NCBI RefSeq assembly: GCF_015594925.2
Contig: NZ_CP087590.1
Coordinates: forward strand, 1,426,001-1,490,000
Length of the DNA stretch: 64,000 nucleotides
Origin: Vibrio sp. VB16
Lineage (GTDB): Bacteria; Pseudomonadota; Gammaproteobacteria; Enterobacterales; Vibrionaceae
Direction of reading: 5' to 3'
A model generated the notes under the pieces. It was not told the origin of the DNA. It worked only from the letters and a program-made list of their open reading frames with translations, and searched no databases. The translations under genes were made by a program, and so were the position numbers. Shown here in pieces: positions 33,553-41,479 of the stretch; position 1 is the stretch's first letter; each line of letters starts with the position of its first letter.

Positions 33553-34797
33553 ATGTCTATATTACAAATTGGTGCGGGTGGCGTGGGTTGGGTAATTGCA
33601 CACAAAGCGGCGCAAAATAATGACGTGTTAGGTGATATTACCTTAGCATCGAGAACCATCGCAAAATGCGACAAAATTATTGACTCTATCAAGGGTAAAA
33701 ATAATCTAAAGGATGTGACGAGAAAACTAGAATCCAAAGCGGTCGATGCTGACGATGTAGACGCTCTTGTTGCGCTAATCAAGGAAGTTAAGCCAACGCT
33801 GGTGATTAACGCGGGTCCTCCATGGATAAATATCGCCATTATGGAAGCTTGCCTACAAACTAAGGTCTCTTACCTAGACACCTCCGTTGCTGTCGATCTC
33901 TGTTCTGAAGGCCAACAAGTTCCTCAAGCCTATGACGGGCAATGGGCGTTCAGAGACAAATTCAAACAAGCTGGTATCACTGGTATATTGGGTGCGGGCT
34001 TTGATCCAGGAGTAGTCAGTGTCTTTGCAGCCTACGCAGTTAAGCATCTATTTGATGATATCGATACCATCGATGTTATGGACGTGAACGATGGCGATCA
34101 TGGCAAAAAGTTTGCAACTAACTTTGATCCAGAAACCAATATGTTAGAGATTCAAGGCGACTCATTTTATTGGGAAGAAGGTAATTGGAAGCAGGTACCT
34201 TGTCACACGCGTATGTTTGAGTTTGAATTTCCGTTAGTAGGAAAACATAAAGTGTATTCAATGGCTCACGATGAAGTTCGTTCTATGCAGGAGTTTATCC
34301 CGGCAAAACGAATAGAATTCTGGATGGGTTTTGGTGACGCCTATTTAAATTACTTCAACTGCATGCGAGATATTGGCCTACTGAGCCCGGACCCTGTCAC
34401 GCTGCAAGATGGAACGGTTGTTGAGCCGCTTAAGGTATTGAAAGCAATATTACCAGACCCAACCTCTTTAGCTCCTGGGTATACAGGTAAAACCTGCATA
34501 GGCACCTGGGTGCAAGGTAATAAGGATGGCAAGCCACGTAGCGTGTTTATCTATAACAATGCTGACCATGAAGTAGCGTATGAAGATGTAGAGCATCAGG
34601 CCATCTCATATACGACGGGTGTACCAGCCATTACGGCTGCATTGCAATATTTTCGTGGTCATTGGGCCGAAGCGGGTGTATTTAATATGGAGCAACTCGA
34701 TCCAGACCCATTCTTAGAAACCATGCCAGAACTTGGATTAGATTGGCATGTACAGGAACTTGAGGTCGAGCAACCTAATATCCAGATTCTAAAATAA
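33553..34797 (+). CDS. Carboxynorspermidine dehydrogenase (saccharopine-dehydrogenase-like)
   Basis: A 414-aa enzyme that reductively joins 1,3-diaminopropane (or putrescine) and aspartate semialdehyde to carboxynorspermidine or carboxyspermidine with NADPH. The N-terminal Rossmann motif is QIGAGGVGWVIAHKAA. Later segments GILGAGFDPGVVSVFAAYA and DVNDGDHGKKFATNFDPE fit the Lys9/saccharopine reductase family as seen in Vibrio. The start at ATG 33553 has GAAGGA upstream; an ORF opening at 33517 overlaps ddc and adds non-homologous residues. It lies third in the operon, 13 bp after ddc. Confidence 0.93.
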   Translation: MSILQIGAGGVGWVIAHKAAQNNDVLGDITLASRTIAKCDKIIDSIKGKNNLKDVTRKLESKAVDADDVDALVALIKEVKPTLVINAGPPWINIAIMEACLQTKVSYLDTSVAVDLCSEGQQVPQAYDGQWAFRDKFKQAGITGILGAGFDPGVVSVFAAYAVKHLFDDIDTIDVMDVNDGDHGKKFATNFDPETNMLEIQGDSFYWEEGNWKQVPCHTRMFEFEFPLVGKHKVYSMAHDEVRSMQEFIPAKRIEFWMGFGDAYLNYFNCMRDIGLLSPDPVTLQDGTVVEPLKVLKAILPDPTSLAPGYTGKTCIGTWVQGNKDGKPRSVFIYNNADHEVAYEDVEHQAISYTTGVPAITAALQYFRGHWAEAGVFNMEQLDPDPFLETMPELGLDWHVQELEVEQPNIQILK

Positions 34798-34907
34798 GGG
34801 CAGAGAATCTTAAAGCGAATTGGATTTATAGAGTTTTCGTGCTTTAAATCTGATGGAACAAAGATGCAACACCCACTTACTGAAAATATTGACTAAAGCT
34901 GGAACGA

Positions 34908-36041
34908 ATGAAGACAGAACAACTTCCGACACCGTATTTCATGATCAATGAAGAAGCGTTGATAGAGAACCTAGAGAAAGCTCGTTATTTAAAAGAGCAG
35001 TCTGGCGTAAAACTGGTCTTGGCACTCAAGTGTTTCTCTACGTGGGGGGTGTTTGACCTAATCAAGCCTTATCTCGATGGGACGACGAGCAGTGGACCTT
35101 ATGAGGTAAAGCTTGGTTACGAGACCTTCGGTGGTGAAACCCACGCCTATAGTGTTGGTTATAGCGAAGAAGATATGAAAGAAGTGGTGCCGATATGCGA
35201 CAAATTAATATTTAACTCTCAATCCCAGTTAGCGGCTTATCGTCATATAGCAGAAGGTAAAGTGTCAATAGGGCTTAGACTAAACCCCGGCGTGAGCTAT
35301 GCAGGACAAGATTTGGCAAACCCTTCACGGCGTTTTTCCCGTTTAGGGGTTCAGATCGATCAATTAACCGAAGAGGTTTTCGATTGTCTTGATGGGGCAA
35401 TGTTCCATATGAACTGCGAAAACAAAAACGTTGATGCTTTTATTACATTGTTGGATGTAATATCTTCTCGATTTGGTCACTATCTCGATAAACTGGCGTG
35501 GGTGAGTTTGGGTGGCGGCATCTTCTTTACATGGCCGGGTTATGACATCGACAAATTGGCCAAAGCTCTGAAACAATTTTCAGACAAGCATGCGGTTCAG
35601 CTTTATCTGGAACCGGGCGAAGCCATTATTACCAAAACGACAGATTTGGTGGTATCAGTAGTGGATATTATTGAGAATGAAAAGCAGACGGCTATTGTCG
35701 ACTCCGCAGCAGAAGCGCATAGACTCGATACGTTGATTTATGATGAGCCTGCGTCGATATTCGAAGCAGATAAAAATGGACAGCATAAATACATTATCGG
35801 TTCTTGTTCATGCCTTGCTGGTGACCAATTCTGTGAATCTACATTTTCGCAGCCGTTAAAAATAGGTCAAAGGTTACGTATTATGGACAGTGCTGGCTAT
35901 ACCATGGTAAAGCTAAATTGGTTTAATGGACTAAAAATGCCATCAATTTACTGCCAGCGCTCAAATGGTGAAATTGATAAATTGAATGAGTTCAATTATG
36001 CCGATTTCAAGCGTTCTCTTTCACAATGGAAGATTAACTAG
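34908..36041 (+). CDS. nspC: Carboxynorspermidine decarboxylase
   Basis: A 377-aa fold III (alanine racemase/diaminopimelate decarboxylase-like) PLP enzyme that decarboxylates carboxynorspermidine to norspermidine, a polyamine that promotes biofilm formation in vibrios. The PLP Lys is in LALKCFSTWGVFD (about residue 41). Also seen are HMNCENKN, SLGGGIFFTWPGYD, LEPGEA and, near the C-terminal active site, GSCSCLAGDQF. The start is ATG 34908 after a GGAACGA segment. It is 110 bp after the dehydrogenase gene and is followed by a strong terminator, ending the operon. Confidence 0.96.
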   Translation: MKTEQLPTPYFMINEEALIENLEKARYLKEQSGVKLVLALKCFSTWGVFDLIKPYLDGTTSSGPYEVKLGYETFGGETHAYSVGYSEEDMKEVVPICDKLIFNSQSQLAAYRHIAEGKVSIGLRLNPGVSYAGQDLANPSRRFSRLGVQIDQLTEEVFDCLDGAMFHMNCENKNVDAFITLLDVISSRFGHYLDKLAWVSLGGGIFFTWPGYDIDKLAKALKQFSDKHAVQLYLEPGEAIITKTTDLVVSVVDIIENEKQTAIVDSAAEAHRLDTLIYDEPASIFEADKNGQHKYIIGSCSCLAGDQFCESTFSQPLKIGQRLRIMDSAGYTMVKLNWFNGLKMPSIYCQRSNGEIDKLNEFNYADFKRSLSQWKIN

Positions 36042-36092
36042 TATTTAGATGCACACTTTGTGGAAGATGATAAGAACGGCGTCATTTAAACC

Positions 36093-36123
36093 AAAAAAAC
36101 ACCCTAAAAGAGGGTGTTTTTTT
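36093..36123 (+). terminator. Terminator after nspC
   Basis: ACACCCT / AGGGTGT with flanking A6/T6 extends the stem to 13 bp; loop AAAAG. It is symmetric, so it may also stop the convergent minus-strand gene at 36156. Confidence 0.92.
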
Positions 36124-36155
36124 ATCGTCATTTATTCAGATGTGGAATCAGATAA

Positions 36156-36668
36156 TCACGTACTAAGAATAACTCTTGTATCCTCGCTCAAAGATTCAAG
36201 CTCATGAGTCACATCCTCAATGGCCATCTCTTTTGGTAAGCGAATAGACAAGTTTGCGGTAAATAAACTAGAGCTTACGCCGCCTCCACCAGCAATAAAG
36301 ACGCGTTGGCAGTCCATATCTAGGATGTTGATACCTTGCCCGTCGAGTACATTGGTAATCTCATTTACAATGCCAGCTCTATCGTTAGAATCTAACCGCA
36401 GTTGGAAGATCTCCTCTACATTGTGTGATGCGGTATCACTGTCGGTAAATTTCACGAGTAAATTAGGATCTTTCCTAATGGCGTCTTTAACTTTGTCTTC
36501 ATTTTCTACCGGCAAGTCAATTTTAATGACCGCAGCAACTTGGTCTTCTATAAAATTAACTTTACTGATTAGCCATTTTCCCCCGTGTTCATGAGTGGCG
36601 GCCGCAAACGATTTAATAGTAGACGGTGTCGCTTTACCAACGAAATTGACAATAAACGTTTTATTCAT
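36156..36668 (-). CDS. Tandem ACT-domain protein, GcvR-like
   Basis: A 170-aa cytoplasmic protein built from two ACT domains: about 1-70 (FIVNFVGKATPSTIKSFA, GKWLISKVNFIEDQVAAVIKI) and about 88-168 (FQLRLDSNDRAGIVNEITNVLDGQGINILDMDC). This is the layout of GcvR, the glycine-responsive antagonist of GcvA. It is shorter than E. coli GcvR, and Vibrio genomes usually have another GcvR, so it may be a paralogue with a different amino-acid signal. It stands alone between the norspermidine operon and the DUF3943 gene. Confidence 0.82.
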   Translation of the reverse strand: MNKTFIVNFVGKATPSTIKSFAAATHEHGGKWLISKVNFIEDQVAAVIKIDLPVENEDKVKDAIRKDPNLLVKFTDSDTASHNVEEIFQLRLDSNDRAGIVNEITNVLDGQGINILDMDCQRVFIAGGGGVSSSLFTANLSIRLPKEMAIEDVTHELESLSEDTRVILST

Positions 36669-36805
36669 AGAAAACCCTCCATGTATGACGCAGACCTAAC
36701 TATATGAATTGAAATGTTATATTTAGTGTAGGCCTAATCTGGTGAGAAAGCTTGACTGGGGTCTATATTTCAAGTTTGAATTCGGAGGAATATCATGTTT
36801 TGTAA

Positions 36806-37747
36806 TTAAAACTTTATTTTTAATTCTGCGCCAACAAACTGATAGTCGTACGAAGCTCCAGCGTCCATTGCGAAACTGGCGGCATCTTGATTACCGAACC
36901 AAGGTGTAGAAACAAAATTGAATTCTGCTTCGCCACCCCATGCATCCGTCACCCAATAATGAATATGTCCTACAGGGTTTAGGAAAAAAAGAGAAAAGCT
37001 ACCCATTGACTCTGAGCCCATAACTTCGCCACCGTTAGCAACGATATCCTGTTCGGCTTCAAACATTATTTCGCCGACCATAGCGCCGAAAAATGGAGTA
37101 ATAAACAGATCCTGCCAAGATGGGATTTCTGCAAATGCCTCTACACCATACTCCCAGAAAAATGTCGACATGGTCCAAGAATAGATAAACGATTCAAATT
37201 CGTCGAAACCAGAATGGCGTGCAGCTGTATAGTAAACACCACCAAAATAGGGGTGCATAATGTAGTTTAATATATGCTCATCTTTATCCCAGACAGGGCC
37301 AGCCTTTACATTGTCTTTCCATTTTTGGCCAAGGTTGCTTACGCTTTTGGAATCATCATCCCATTTGGTGATTGATTCTGGCAAAAGAGTCATTAATCCA
37401 ACGGTAGCCACACTTAGTCCCAATATGGTGTATGTCTGTTCTTTTAGGTATTGCCAGTCTTTTTCTTGACTGATAGTAAGGTAAAGAGGTCGTTCTTCAT
37501 TTTCTGTTATCGTTGAAGACTTTGCCGCGTCGGCATCTAATGAAAAGATCGAATGAGCAACAAAAGGGTCTTTTTCTATACAGTAGCTAAGTTGGTTGTC
37601 ACAATCTATAGTGTAAGAAAATTCGATATGCTGATTGATATCGTACTGAGCTGAGTATGCACTAGAGACCATAAGAAGCGTAGTAGAGGCAGCAAATAGA
37701 CGGCTCATTGATGACGTTGTACTTTCCATTGTGGTTTCTGGTTTCAA
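36806..37747 (-). CDS. DUF3943-family exported protein
   Basis: About 313 aa. The signature segment runs through DKDEHILNYIMHPYFGG, YYTAARHSGFDEFESFIYSW, FFWEYGVEAFAEIPSWQDL and PFFGAMVGE, characteristic of DUF3943; the C-terminus ends in a beta strand with F (LKIKF), consistent with an outer-membrane or periplasmic location. The start is unclear. TTG 37747 has AAGGA 7 nt upstream and gives a signal peptide (hydrophobic SRLFAASTTLLMVSSAYSA); ATG 37783 and ATG 37729 are alternatives. No function is known to me. Confidence 0.75.
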   Translation of the reverse strand: MKPETTMESTTSSMSRLFAASTTLLMVSSAYSAQYDINQHIEFSYTIDCDNQLSYCIEKDPFVAHSIFSLDADAAKSSTITENEERPLYLTISQEKDWQYLKEQTYTILGLSVATVGLMTLLPESITKWDDDSKSVSNLGQKWKDNVKAGPVWDKDEHILNYIMHPYFGGVYYTAARHSGFDEFESFIYSWTMSTFFWEYGVEAFAEIPSWQDLFITPFFGAMVGEIMFEAEQDIVANGGEVMGSESMGSFSLFFLNPVGHIHYWVTDAWGGEAEFNFVSTPWFGNQDAASFAMDAGASYDYQFVGAELKIKF

Positions 37748-37989
37748 TGTGCGTTCCTTGAAAATATGAATGTCCATATACATAGATTGTCCATGAGGCT
37801 AGTTTACAATAATACCTATTGTTGCCGAGTAAGTGGACCCACAGACTAGACAACCTAATTTAGGTTAGCTGAAAATCTTTGAATTCTCATACTTTTATAA
37901 TCATTTCTCGACATCACATCATAATCTGACGTAACTTATACTCTGTGTAATCACATAACATCGCTTTAACAATAAAATAGGTCAATACA

Positions 37990-39225
37990 ATGCTCAATAT
38001 TGCTATGCTTAGCACCGGTGAAGAAGTTCTTCACGGTGATATCGTTGACACCAATGCTGCCTGGTTGTCGCGTCGGTTTTATGAAGAGGGCTTTTCCCTT
38101 TCTAAAAGAAGCACCGTTGGTGACCAAAAAAAAGCGCTTGTTAATGAACTTATTTCTCTCAGCCTTAATCACGATATCGTTATTGTAAATGGGGGGCTTG
38201 GCCCCACGACCGACGATCTTACAGCAGAAGCAGTGGCAGTTGCTGCGGAACAAGAGTTGAGGTTATTCCCTGAATGGGTTGAGGTCATGCAAGCGATGTT
38301 TGCGCGTCTTGGTAGAAAGATGCACGACAGCAATCTGAAGCAAGCGATGCTGCCTGAAAAGGCGCAGATTGTGGATAATCCGGTTGGTACTGCTTGTGGT
38401 TTTACCTTGATGATCAATGATGCTCGATTTTTCTTTACGCCAGGAGTTCCAAACGAATTAAAACACATGGTCGATGGTGAAATATTGCCGTATTTAAAAA
38501 CGACGTACCCAGATACGTCACCATTCGAAGTAAGCCGTATGTATACATTTGGCTTAGGTGAATCGGGAATCGCAACACATCTGGATAAAATAGTGCTACC
38601 TGAGGGGTTTGAATTGGGTTATCGCTCTTATATTCCCTATATTGAAGTGAAACTCTTTGGGCCTGCAAGTCAGCCCGAAGTCCGATTGAGCTTATTAAAG
38701 ATAATCTATGCTCACCTTGGCGAGAATGTGGTGAGTGTTGATGAAACAATGTTGGATAACATTGGCGACCTTTTGGCTGAGTCTCAACGACGAGTCTCTG
38801 TGGCTGAATCTGCAACCGGTGGCTATCTATCTAGTTCGTTACAGATTAACAAGAAAACGCATGACTATTTTAAACAGGCATGGGTACTAAACAAAATTGA
38901 TTCTTTTGATAGCCACGAACAAGATCCTATTGCCGCTGCGTTAGCTTTAGCGGCTTCAATTCGTGAAAAAACAGGAAGTGAGATTGGACTGGCCGTTGGG
39001 GGAATTAGCGAAAATAAGGTCGCTGTTTCGCTGTCTACTTCCTCTGGAGAGTGGGGCCAATGGGTAGAATTGAGTCGTAACTATAATCCTCAAGATCAAG
39101 CGAAAGTGATCGCTGCGATCTTGCTTGACATGCTTCGCAGACATGAAGAGAATAAACCAATCTTCGGCAATTATGGTTTTATTCATCGCCTACGAGAACT
39201 CTTTGTCCCTGTAGCATTGCTTTAA
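37990..39225 (+). CDS. CinA-family protein with degenerate C-terminal domain (YfaY-like)
   Basis: A 411-aa protein. The N-terminal MoaB/MogA-like domain (about 1-170) is well kept: LSTGEEVLHGDIVDTNAAWL, IVNGGLGPTTDDLTAEA and NPVGTACGF. The C-terminal CinA domain (about 255-400), which in PncC enzymes deamidates nicotinamide mononucleotide, keeps VAESATGGYLSSSL, but the later VVAYSNEAK-type region is altered, so activity is doubtful. E. coli YfaY shows similar decay. It precedes the yfaE-nrdBA region, as in E. coli, where yfaY lies not far from nrd. Its role is probably NMN/ADP-ribose metabolism. Confidence 0.85.
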   Translation: MLNIAMLSTGEEVLHGDIVDTNAAWLSRRFYEEGFSLSKRSTVGDQKKALVNELISLSLNHDIVIVNGGLGPTTDDLTAEAVAVAAEQELRLFPEWVEVMQAMFARLGRKMHDSNLKQAMLPEKAQIVDNPVGTACGFTLMINDARFFFTPGVPNELKHMVDGEILPYLKTTYPDTSPFEVSRMYTFGLGESGIATHLDKIVLPEGFELGYRSYIPYIEVKLFGPASQPEVRLSLLKIIYAHLGENVVSVDETMLDNIGDLLAESQRRVSVAESATGGYLSSSLQINKKTHDYFKQAWVLNKIDSFDSHEQDPIAAALALAASIREKTGSEIGLAVGGISENKVAVSLSTSSGEWGQWVELSRNYNPQDQAKVIAAILLDMLRRHEENKPIFGNYGFIHRLRELFVPVALL

Positions 39226-39520
39226 TTTTTAAGTGGAATGACGAGGCGTCTACATTGGGATAAACGGACAGGATTTTAAAAGGAGATGGTTTATATTTTT
39301 GTTTTATGGAAAAATAAGAATTTTTCACCATTACCTTATAACAATAAGATATAAGTATTATTTTTTTTAAAAACAATGAGTTATTGTCAGCCAAGGGTTT
39401 GTCTCAATAATGCATCTAGCTTAAATTTAGAAATGTCGTAAACTGAATTATGATGTTCGAAATGAACACCGTTCGTTGTGACATAGGCGAACTCCCCATG
39501 GATGGCAGGAGGTTTGAGCA

Positions 39521-39868
39521 ATGTTGAGTCAATCAAAAATCGAAGTTTGGTATAAAGTTTCTGGCCAGAGAATTCTGTTAGGCGAGACGTGCAGCACACG
39601 GCAAAAGGATGTCATTTCTCTCTGGGTGGATCTTCCAAATGATCAAAGATCGTCAAAAAATGAAGGCTATCGTCTATCCTTGTTTGACGATGATGGGAGG
39701 CACATTGCAGATAAAAGTGTTAGTCAATCGTATGCTGAGAGTATTCTAAGTCATCGGCCGATATTGGATGTTTGCCAGGCGGTAAATCAACTCTGTTTTT
39801 CTGTCGATAATCATCTTGAGTCAAACAGAAAGTCTAAAGATGATCAGGCTGATTTAGCCTTTATCTGA
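39521..39868 (+). CDS. Hypothetical small protein, convergent with yfaE
   Basis: A 115-aa protein I do not recognise. A strong AGGAGG lies 8 nt before ATG 39521, which argues that it is real. There is no signal peptide or membrane helix; the sequence looks like a small beta-rich domain (IEVWYKVSGQRILLGE, VISLWVDLP, YRLSLFDDDGRHIADK) with a charged tail. Its 3' end overlaps the 3' end of yfaE by 25 bp on the opposite strand. Function unknown. Confidence 0.6.
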   Translation: MLSQSKIEVWYKVSGQRILLGETCSTRQKDVISLWVDLPNDQRSSKNEGYRLSLFDDDGRHIADKSVSQSYAESILSHRPILDVCQAVNQLCFSVDNHLESNRKSKDDQADLAFI

Positions 39869-40122
39869 TAGTTTACCTTGGTCAATACAAGATTCGATTT
39901 TGCCTTGCTTATGCAGGGCAAAATTTCTTTAGCACTCGTATAAGCCATCTTGAATCGAACCTCTTCTACTTCCCCTTCCATTAATTCACATCGACATGCA
40001 CCGCAGTGCCCATCTCGACAATGGTACTCGGGTTGCAAACCTGCAGATTCCATCGCTTCTAGAACAGTTTGCTCCGTTGTGGACAGGATAGGGGACAGAG
40101 AGTTGATATTAAGTTTAAACAT
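39844..40122 (-). CDS. yfaE: YfaE, 2Fe-2S ferredoxin for NrdB diferric-tyrosyl cofactor upkeep
   Basis: A 92-aa plant-type ferredoxin. The 2Fe-2S ligands are the CRDGHCGAC loop (C-x4-C-x2-C; an extra Cys follows at CRCE) and a distal Cys in LPCISKAK. In E. coli YfaE provides electrons to regenerate the NrdB cofactor and sits just after nrdB. The same order, 96 bp after nrdB on the same strand, is seen here. There is only a weak ribosome-binding site, and expression from the nrdAB transcript is likely. Confidence 0.93.
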   Translation of the reverse strand: MFKLNINSLSPILSTTEQTVLEAMESAGLQPEYHCRDGHCGACRCELMEGEVEEVRFKMAYTSAKEILPCISKAKSNLVLTKVNYQIKAKSA

Positions 40123-40218
40123 TTTGACACTTATCGGTGATAGTAAATTTGCATTGAGCCTTTAACTCGCTTCCGTAAACAGGTTAAAGGCCTATTTGAA
40201 CAATTTTTCAGTAACAAA

Positions 40219-41352
40219 CTACAGTTCAAAATCTCCGAAATCGTCCGCATCGACTTCATTATCGATTTGGCCGACTAGATAGGAGCTGATTTCAGCTTCT
40301 TGCGGTGCGACCTGAACATTGTCAGATGATAACCAGGCGTTGATCCAAGGAATAGGATTAGATGTCGCTTCTGGGTACGCAATATCAAGGCCGACGGCTT
40401 GCATACGGGTATTGGTAATGTATTCCACGTATTGTGACAAAATATCCTTGTTTAAACCAATCATAGACCCATCTTTAAATAGATATTCCGCCCACTCTTT
40501 TTCCTGCTCTGCTGCCGCTTTAAATAGGTCGAAACAATCTTGTTTACACTCCTCTGCAATCTGAACGAAGGCAAAGTCATCTTGACCATTCCGAAGCAGG
40601 TTAATCATATACTGAGTACCAGTAAGATGCAGAGCTTCATCGCGTGCAATTAATTTGATGATCTTGGCATTACCTTCCATCAATTCACGTTCGGCGAACG
40701 CGAAAGAGCAGGCAAAGCTTACGTAAAAGCGAATCGCTTCTAGTGCGTTAACCGACATCAAACAAAGGTACAGTTTTGTCTTTAACGTGTGTAAATCAAC
40801 CACAACGGTTTCGCCGTTGATGGTGTGTTTACCTTCTCCGTAGCGATGGTAGTCGTTGGTCAAGACGATGAGGTCGTCGTAATAGCGTGAGATATCTTTG
40901 GCACGATTTTGAATGTATTCATTTTCGACGATGTCATCAAAAACCTCACTAGGATTATTGACGATATTGCGAATGATATGCGTATACGAACGAGAGTGAA
41001 TCGTTTCTGAGAATGACCATGTTTCAATCCACGTCTCAACTTCTGGCAGAGAGACAAGGGGCAATAACGCCACATTAGGGCTACGACCTTGTATTGAATC
41101 AAGTAATGTCTGATATTTTAGGTTACTGATGAATATGTGTTTTTCATGTTCAGGTAACTTGTTGTAATCAATACGATCGCTGGATACATCAACTTCTTCA
41201 GGACGCCAGAAAAATGAAAGTTGCTTTTCAATCAACTTTTCGAAAATTTCAAATTTTTGTTGATCGTAACGTGCAACATTTACCGGTTGACCCAGAAACA
41301 TAGGTTCCTTTAATTGGTCATTCTTAATTTGCGTAAAAGTACTGTAAGCCAT
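40219..41352 (-). CDS. nrdB: Ribonucleoside-diphosphate reductase class Ia beta subunit
   Basis: The 377-aa small subunit that houses the diiron-tyrosyl radical. Iron ligands are recognisable in FWRPEEVD, FSETIHSRSYTHI and ARDEALHLTGTQ, with the conserved helical core between. The C-terminus (NEVDADDFGDFEL) is the tail that docks on NrdA. It follows nrdA by 127 bp, so it forms the nrdA-nrdB-yfaE unit. It contains the Tyr-bearing region DISRYYDDLI (about residues 145-155). Confidence 0.98.
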   Translation of the reverse strand: MAYSTFTQIKNDQLKEPMFLGQPVNVARYDQQKFEIFEKLIEKQLSFFWRPEEVDVSSDRIDYNKLPEHEKHIFISNLKYQTLLDSIQGRSPNVALLPLVSLPEVETWIETWSFSETIHSRSYTHIIRNIVNNPSEVFDDIVENEYIQNRAKDISRYYDDLIVLTNDYHRYGEGKHTINGETVVVDLHTLKTKLYLCLMSVNALEAIRFYVSFACSFAFAERELMEGNAKIIKLIARDEALHLTGTQYMINLLRNGQDDFAFVQIAEECKQDCFDLFKAAAEQEKEWAEYLFKDGSMIGLNKDILSQYVEYITNTRMQAVGLDIAYPEATSNPIPWINAWLSSDNVQVAPQEAEISSYLVGQIDNEVDADDFGDFEL

Positions 41353-41479
41353 GGTCGCTTGTTTCCCTTCTTGCTCTAGTTCGTTAGGATTTTAGAGCAT
41401 AGTATTTTTCTGATTTAGTCTCGAGACACTGACTTGTGAATCGAGACATCTTAATTGAGACTTTAATAAGGTAATAGCG

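Noticed and set aside
39387..39599. A 70-codon minus-strand reading frame near the small hypothetical gene
   Set aside because: Overlaps the better supported plus-strand gene with AGGAGG and lacks its own ribosome-binding site.
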